From Pseudomonadota bacterium (GTDB taxonomy: Bacteria > Pseudomonadota > Gammaproteobacteria > Pseudomonadales > Oleiphilaceae): a DNA stretch of 24,566 nt. Where the stretch lies: NCBI GenBank assembly GCA_023430625.1, contig JAEZAA010000090.1, positions 1 to 24,566 on the forward strand, given 5' to 3'. Positions 20,574 through 24,566 of this stretch are shown here, piece by piece; positions within the stretch are counted from its first letter, which is position 1, and every line of letters starts with the position of its first letter. The notes below the pieces were generated by a model, which searched no databases, was not told where the DNA came from, and saw only the letters and a program-made list of their open reading frames with translations. Position numbers and translations under genes: made by a program.

Positions 20574-20706
20574 AAGTGCTACACCACTACAACCCGCGTC
20601 CTGTCTGGGCTGGCGGCCTGTTTCGAACTGCTACACCGTTGAACCTGTAGCACTTAAAAAACGGCCAGAAGCCGCGCCGTTGCTGCGTTGTAGCGTTGTA
20701 GCACTT
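20574..20706 (-). repeat. 133-bp inverted-repeat-bounded unit D (inverted copy)
   Basis: Again exactly 133 bp, beginning AAGTGCTACACCACTACAAC and ending TGTAGCGTTGTAGCACTT. Its interior matches unit A only as the reverse complement: for example GGGCTGGCGGCCTGTTTCGA here is the complement of the unit A segment around 12576-12598. It is therefore inverted relative to units A, B and C. It lies near the right end, between the last gene and the right arm repeat. Confidence 0.9.
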
Positions 20707-20799
20707 TGAATGGGGGAGCAGGGCAAAGAAAAACTTTTCGCGGCGTGCTGGGTTGTTGTTGTGACTCACCTGGCGGCACCAGAAACCACATAAAAATCA

Positions 20800-20818
20800 A
20801 GGTGACAAATAGGTGACA
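20800..20818 (+). repeat. Right 19-bp subterminal repeat, probable integrase arm site
   Basis: Identical to 11111-11129 (AGGTGACAAATAGGTGACA) and in the same orientation, 94 bases inside the core repeat. In the excised circle the two would flank the core, the arrangement of a tyrosine-integrase attP. Confidence 0.7.
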
Positions 20819-20830
20819 ATCGGCTGGCGT

Positions 20831-20852
20831 AAAAAAACCGCATCTAAGCGGT
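20831..20852 (-). terminator. Terminator of tRNA-Pro supplied by the element
   Basis: Read on the minus strand, ACCGC (20852-20848) pairs with GCGGT (20841-20837) over a six-base loop and is followed by six T. It lies 32 bases downstream of the tRNA 3' end, inside the element. It therefore ends tRNA-Pro transcription and limits read-through into the element. Confidence 0.7.
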
Positions 20853-20884
20853 CTGTCGTTTATTGCTGATTTCATTGGTGTTTT

Positions 20885-20961
<77 letters not shown>

Positions 20962-21030
20962 AATTTGGAGGCGTAACGATACAGATTTTTAGGCCCGGAA
21001 TCAACCGTCAGGCGCATTCGGGCACCGGTT

Positions 21031-21594
21031 TTATCCGCTAATCAACTGATCGACAAAAGCCGCCAGGTCATCATAGACGGGCACATCGCCCAGACCGCTC
21101 TGGGGCAGCGCCAGAACGCTTTTCTCACCCTTGCCGGTACGGACCAGCACGGGACGGCAACCGGCGGCCACGCCGGCTTCCAGGTCGCGTATGCTGTCAC
21201 CGATCATGTAGGCGCCAGCAAGGCTTACATCGAGCTGCTCCTGGATCTGGTGGAGCAAGCCTGGCAGGGGTTTACGGCAATCACACTGGGTGTCCGGATG
21301 GTGAGGGCAGTACACGATGGCATCGATACGTCCTCTGGTCTTTGCCACCAAATCGAGCATCTTGGCGTGCATGGCCTCAAGCGCCGCCTCGTCGTAGTAG
21401 CCGCGGCCGATTCCGGACTGATTGGTGGCAACCGCCACTGAATAGCCGGCGCGGGTGAGTCGCCCAATTGCCTCAATGCTGCCGGGAATGGGAATCCATT
21501 CCTCGGCAGATTTGACATAGGCGTCCGAGTCTTCGTTGATGACTCCATCCCGGTCCAGCACGATCAGCGGCTTCTGCCCCCGCCCAGCGTTCAC
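21031..21594 (-). CDS. gmhB: D-glycero-beta-D-manno-heptose-1,7-bisphosphate 7-phosphatase
   Basis: GmhB removes the 7-phosphate in ADP-heptose synthesis for the LPS inner core. It is a HAD-superfamily phosphatase in the cytoplasm. From the GTG at 21594 the product is 187 residues, the normal length. The HAD catalytic motif is LDRDGVIN (Asp14, Asp16), motif II is ATNQSGIGRG (57-65) and the zinc site is Cys96, His98, Cys104, Cys106 (CPHHPDTQCDC). Motif IV is MIGDSIRDLEAG. I prefer GTG 21594, with AGGG just before it, to an upstream ATG that would overlap glyS. It follows glyS by four bases, a conserved arrangement in several gammaproteobacteria, and precedes tRNA-Pro. Confidence 0.94.
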   Translation of the reverse strand: MNAGRGQKPLIVLDRDGVINEDSDAYVKSAEEWIPIPGSIEAIGRLTRAGYSVAVATNQSGIGRGYYDEAALEAMHAKMLDLVAKTRGRIDAIVYCPHHPDTQCDCRKPLPGLLHQIQEQLDVSLAGAYMIGDSIRDLEAGVAAGCRPVLVRTGKGEKSVLALPQSGLGDVPVYDDLAAFVDQLISG

Positions 21595-21598
21595 TGCC

Positions 21599-23680
21599 CT
21601 ACCCCTTGGTTTGCAGCAGGGAGATATCGGCCACCTGCAGGAACAGCTGGCGCAGACGTGACAGCAAGGCAATCCGATTGCGGCGCACGGCTTCGTCTTC
21701 CGCCATCACCATGACCTGATCGAAGAAGCGGTCGACTGGCTCGCGCAGACTGGCCAGTTGCGCCAGACCTTCGGCGTACTGACCTTGCGTGAACAGGGGT
21801 GCGACAGTCTGTTCCTGGCGGTCGATCAGTTCTGCCAGTGCTTTTTCGGCGGCATCAGTCAGAAGACTTGCATCCACCTGAGCCGCCGTCTGGCTTCCTG
21901 CCTGCTTATCCAGAATGTTGGAGACACGCTTGTTAGCCGCGGCCAGTGCCTGGGCTTCCGGCAACTTGCTGAACGCCGCCACGGCCTGTACCCGCTGATG
22001 GAAATCCACCGGCCGTGTGGGGCGTCGGGCATGCACGGCGAGAAAGACTTCGGCGGCAATCCCTTCGTCGTCGTACCAGGCGCGGAAGCGATCGAGCATG
22101 TAGTCCAGCACCTTGTCGGTCACATCCGTGGCCGGCAGGTTGTCGTAGCCTTCCAATGCCCAGCTTGCCAGCGTTGCCAGATCCAGTGGCAGATCGCGTT
22201 CCACGATGATGCGCAGCACGCCCAGGGCGGCACGGCGCAGGGCAAAAGGATCCTTGGTGCCGCTCGGCGGCTGGTTGATACCGAACAGGCCCACCAGAGA
22301 GTCCATGCGATCGGCAATGGCAAGCGCACAGCCGGTCAGGGTCTGGGGCAGTTCGTCACCGGCAAAGCGCGGCAGATACTGTTCGTACAGCGCGGCAGCC
22401 ACTTCGGTGGATTCACCATCGTGCTGTGCATAGTAGCGGCCCATAACGCCTTGTAGCTCGGGGAACTCGCTGACCATGTTGGTGATGAGGTCCGCCTTGG
22501 CCAGTTCGCCGGCACGCCGGGCATCAGCTGGATTGCCACCGATGGCTTCGGCAATCCGGGCGGCCAACCGTGCGGCGCGCTGGGATTTGTCATAGACACT
22601 GCCCAGCTGATTCTGGAACACGATGGGCTTGAGCGCCTCAACCCGTGCCGCCAGGCTTTGCTTCTTATCGGTCTCGAAGAAGAAGGCCGCATCCGACAGA
22701 CGGGGCCGCACAACCCGTTCGTTGCCGGCGATCACCTGCTGCGGGTCGCGGCTTTCGATGTTGGCCAGGGTAATGAAGTAGGGCATCAGACGGCCCTGGG
22801 CGTCCACCACCGGGAAGTACTTCTGGTTGCCCTTCATGGTGGAGATCAACGCCTCCGCCGGGACCTGCAGAAAGCGTTCCTCGAACCGGCCCATGAGTGG
22901 CACCGGCCATTCGTTGAGGGCGGCGACCTCGTCCAGCAGATCCGGGTCGATCAGGGCTTCACCCTGCACGGAACGGGCTTGCTCCACGACACCTTGCAGG
23001 ATGTTGTCGCGGCGCTCCGCGAAGCTGGCGATGACCAGCCCTTTTTCCCGCAGCAGGGTCTCGTAGAAATCCGGCTGGCCGATGCTGATGGTGTGGTTGG
23101 CGTGGAAGCGGTGGCCACGGCTTTCCCGTCCTGCCGCAATGCCCAGCACCTCGCCTTCTACCACTTCTTCGCCCAGCAGCATGACGATCCAATGGACCGG
23201 GCGCACGAATTCCGTACGGCGGCTGCCCCAGCGCATGCGCTTGGGAATTGGCAGGTTGTCCAGCGCCTTCTGTACCAGTGCGGGCAGCAGTTCGCGGGTT
23301 TCCTTGCCGGCTTGGCGGGACCGGTACACCACCCAGGCGCCCTTGTCGGTTTCCTGAGTTTCCAGCTGATCCGGGGTGGCATTGCAGGAGCGAAGAAAGC
23401 CCTCCAGTGCCTTGGTGGGACGTCCTTCGGCATCATAGGCCGCGTTCACGGCCGGTCCGCGGCGTTCGATCTCGACGTCTGGCTGGGCCGTGGCCAGATC
23501 ACGAATGCGAACGGCCAGGCGGCGCGGCGTGGCGAACAGGCCGACTTCGCCATGGCTGATCCGAAGTTCCGCCAATTGCCCGGTCAGGCCTTGGGCAAAA
23601 GCTTGCGATAAGGACTTTAGCGCCTTCGGCGGCAACTCCTCGGTTCCAATCTCTACCAGAAAATCCTGCGCAGTACTCAT
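21599..23680 (-). CDS. glyS: Glycyl-tRNA synthetase beta subunit
   Basis: GlyS is the tRNA-binding beta subunit of the alpha2-beta2 glycyl-tRNA synthetase. The 693-residue product begins with DFLVEIGTEELPPKALKSLSQAFAQ, the standard N-terminus. It includes the conserved core PIPKRMRWGSRRTEFVRPVHWI, TMKGNQKYFPV, RPRLSDAAFFFETDKKQSL and the C-terminal DALR-like anticodon-binding region (VLDYMLDRFRAWYDDEG...FFDQVMVMAEDEAVRRNRIALL). Length is typical. It starts 11 bases after glyQ, where the glyQ stop TAA forms part of the ribosome-binding sequence TAAGGAG, so expression is coupled. Confidence 0.97.
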   Translation of the reverse strand: MSTAQDFLVEIGTEELPPKALKSLSQAFAQGLTGQLAELRISHGEVGLFATPRRLAVRIRDLATAQPDVEIERRGPAVNAAYDAEGRPTKALEGFLRSCNATPDQLETQETDKGAWVVYRSRQAGKETRELLPALVQKALDNLPIPKRMRWGSRRTEFVRPVHWIVMLLGEEVVEGEVLGIAAGRESRGHRFHANHTISIGQPDFYETLLREKGLVIASFAERRDNILQGVVEQARSVQGEALIDPDLLDEVAALNEWPVPLMGRFEERFLQVPAEALISTMKGNQKYFPVVDAQGRLMPYFITLANIESRDPQQVIAGNERVVRPRLSDAAFFFETDKKQSLAARVEALKPIVFQNQLGSVYDKSQRAARLAARIAEAIGGNPADARRAGELAKADLITNMVSEFPELQGVMGRYYAQHDGESTEVAAALYEQYLPRFAGDELPQTLTGCALAIADRMDSLVGLFGINQPPSGTKDPFALRRAALGVLRIIVERDLPLDLATLASWALEGYDNLPATDVTDKVLDYMLDRFRAWYDDEGIAAEVFLAVHARRPTRPVDFHQRVQAVAAFSKLPEAQALAAANKRVSNILDKQAGSQTAAQVDASLLTDAAEKALAELIDRQEQTVAPLFTQGQYAEGLAQLASLREPVDRFFDQVMVMAEDEAVRRNRIALLSRLRQLFLQVADISLLQTKG

Positions 23681-23691
23681 GACCCAACTCC

Positions 23692-24566
23692 TTAAACCGA
23701 TTCGCCGGAGGACGCGGCTAACAAAAGTTCTCGCCGCAATTCTTCGGCGGCCAGAGGGAAGCCCAGCTGTAGACGGCGGTCGAAATAAGCCTGGGCGACG
23801 GCGCGCGCCAGACCGCGCACACGCAGGATGTAGCGTTGCCGTTCGGTGACGGAGATCGCATGGCGTGCATCCAGCAGGTTGAAGGTGTGGGACGCCTTCA
23901 GAACCATTTCATAAGCCGGCAGCGGCAGACCAAGCTCGATCAGGCGCTGGGACTCGCTTTCGTAATGATCGAAATTGGCAAACAGCGCGCGGGTATCCGC
24001 TTGCTCGAAGTTGTAGGTGGACATTTCCACTTCGTTTTGATGAAACACGTCGCCGTAGGTCACGGGACCTTGGGGGCCGTGGGTCCACACCAGGTCATAG
24101 ACGCTGTCCACGCCCTGCAGGTACATGGCGATCCGTTCGAGGCCATAGGTGATCTCGCCGGTGACCGGATAGCACTCCAGGCCGCCGACCTGCTGGAAAT
24201 AGGTGAACTGGGTGACTTCCATGCCGTTCAGCCAGACTTCCCAACCCAGTCCCCAGGCGCCCAGGGTGGGCGATTCCCAGTTATCTTCCACGAAGCGGAT
24301 GTCGTGGATTTCCGGATCCACACCCAGAATTCGCAGCGAGTTGAGATACAGCTCCTGGATGTTGTCCGGCGAGGGCTTCATGACCACCTGGAACTGGTAG
24401 TAGTGCTGCAGCCGGTTGGGGGTTTCGCCGTAGCGCCCGGCAGTGGGGCGTCGGCTGGGCTGGACATAGGCTGCGTTCCAGGTCTCCGGACCAATGGCGC
24501 GCAGGAAGGTGGCGGGGTGGAAGGTGCCGGCGCCTACCTCCAGATCCAGCGGTTGCAGGACCACGC
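23692..24566 (-). CDS. glyQ: Glycyl-tRNA synthetase alpha subunit (5' end beyond window)
   Basis: GlyQ is the catalytic alpha subunit that makes glycyl-adenylate and charges tRNA-Gly with GlyS. The window holds about 290 codons down to the TAA at 23692; the first ~27 codons are outside. The visible part reads QPLDLEVGAGTFHPATFLRA, then NRLQHYYQFQVVMKPSP, HDIRFVEDNWESPTLGAWG, GMEVTQFTYFQQVGG and VTGEITYGLERIAMY, all class II synthetase motifs of this family. A GTG at 24564 is an internal codon, not the start. It heads the leftward glyQ-glyS-gmhB-tRNA-Pro group. Confidence 0.97.
   Translation of the reverse strand, partial: VVLQPLDLEVGAGTFHPATFLRAIGPETWNAAYVQPSRRPTAGRYGETPNRLQHYYQFQVVMKPSPDNIQELYLNSLRILGVDPEIHDIRFVEDNWESPTLGAWGLGWEVWLNGMEVTQFTYFQQVGGLECYPVTGEITYGLERIAMYLQGVDSVYDLVWTHGPQGPVTYGDVFHQNEVEMSTYNFEQADTRALFANFDHYESESQRLIELGLPLPAYEMVLKASHTFNLLDARHAISVTERQRYILRVRGLARAVAQAYFDRRLQLGFPLAAEELRRELLLAASSGESV

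Larger units (their letters stand above)
20442..20884. other. Right-end non-coding region of the element
   Basis: No gene is supported in this 443-base stretch. It holds repeat unit D (20574-20706), the right arm-like repeat (20800-20818) and a minus-strand terminator (20831-20852). A 61-codon ORF from 20465 overlaps unit D and has no protein-like character. With the left end it would form the attP region in the excised circle. Confidence 0.6.

Noticed and set aside
20465..20650. 61-codon ORF near the right end of the element
   Set aside because: It overlaps repeat unit D, has no ribosome-binding site and has low-complexity His/Pro/Arg content.
12495..20706. GTGCTACA/TGTAGCAC repeats as a CRISPR array
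   Set aside because: The units are 133 bp, far apart, one inverted and partly coding. There is no regular repeat-spacer alternation and no cas gene.

Overview
The window is the replication-origin region of a gammaproteobacterial chromosome, interrupted by a ~10 kb integrated phage satellite. Protein sequences (DnaA, DnaN, RecF, GyrB, GlyQ/GlyS) and two parS sites of the TGTTCCACGTGGAACA type suggest a marine or halophilic lineage near Alcanivorax, Marinobacter or Halomonas. I cannot fix the genus from sequence alone.

Core region left of the island (1-10923). On the minus strand lie the 5' part of yidC (cut by the window edge), yidD, rnpA and rpmH. An 847-bp gap without genes (1215-2061) carries an AT-rich stretch and a cluster of DnaA boxes, so it is the likely oriC. 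Rightward follow dnaA, dnaN, an ABC1/UbiB-family kinase-like gene, a MarC-family (yhgN-like) membrane protein gene, recF with two perfect parS sites inside its coding sequence, and gyrB, which ends at a strong terminator. The kinase-like and MarC genes interrupt the usual dnaN-recF adjacency.

Integrated element (about 10951-20911; predicted excised size about 9.96 kb). It sits in the 3' half of a tRNA-Pro(CGG) gene. The intact tRNA is at the right end and the displaced original 3' end is a 48-bp fragment at the left end. In order it carries: tyrosine integrase; Mor-family activator; AlpA-like HTH; a small HTH-like protein; an Ash/Icd-like ORF overlying an RNA-structure module that resembles phage P4 CI-RNA immunity; an unknown protein; a large P4-alpha-like primase with a DUF3631 ATPase domain; a TubC-docking-like protein; an unknown protein; a phage major capsid-like protein; a small tail-terminator-like protein; and a coiled-coil protein. 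No terminase, portal, protease or lysis gene is visible, so the element looks like a satellite of a helper phage that nonetheless encodes a capsid subunit.

Several non-coding systems are layered on the island: four 133-bp repeats bounded by inverted GTGCTACA motifs (three direct, one inverted; two overlap the 3' parts of int and primase) that resemble a P4-type ori/crr; a 34-bp element upstream of both the mor-like gene and the capsid gene, suggesting a Mor-controlled late regulon; 19-bp subterminal direct repeats, probably integrase arm sites; and an element-supplied terminator for the host tRNA-Pro.

Right of the island (20885-24566), all on the minus strand, are tRNA-Pro, gmhB, glyS and glyQ (5' end beyond the window), transcribed toward the island.
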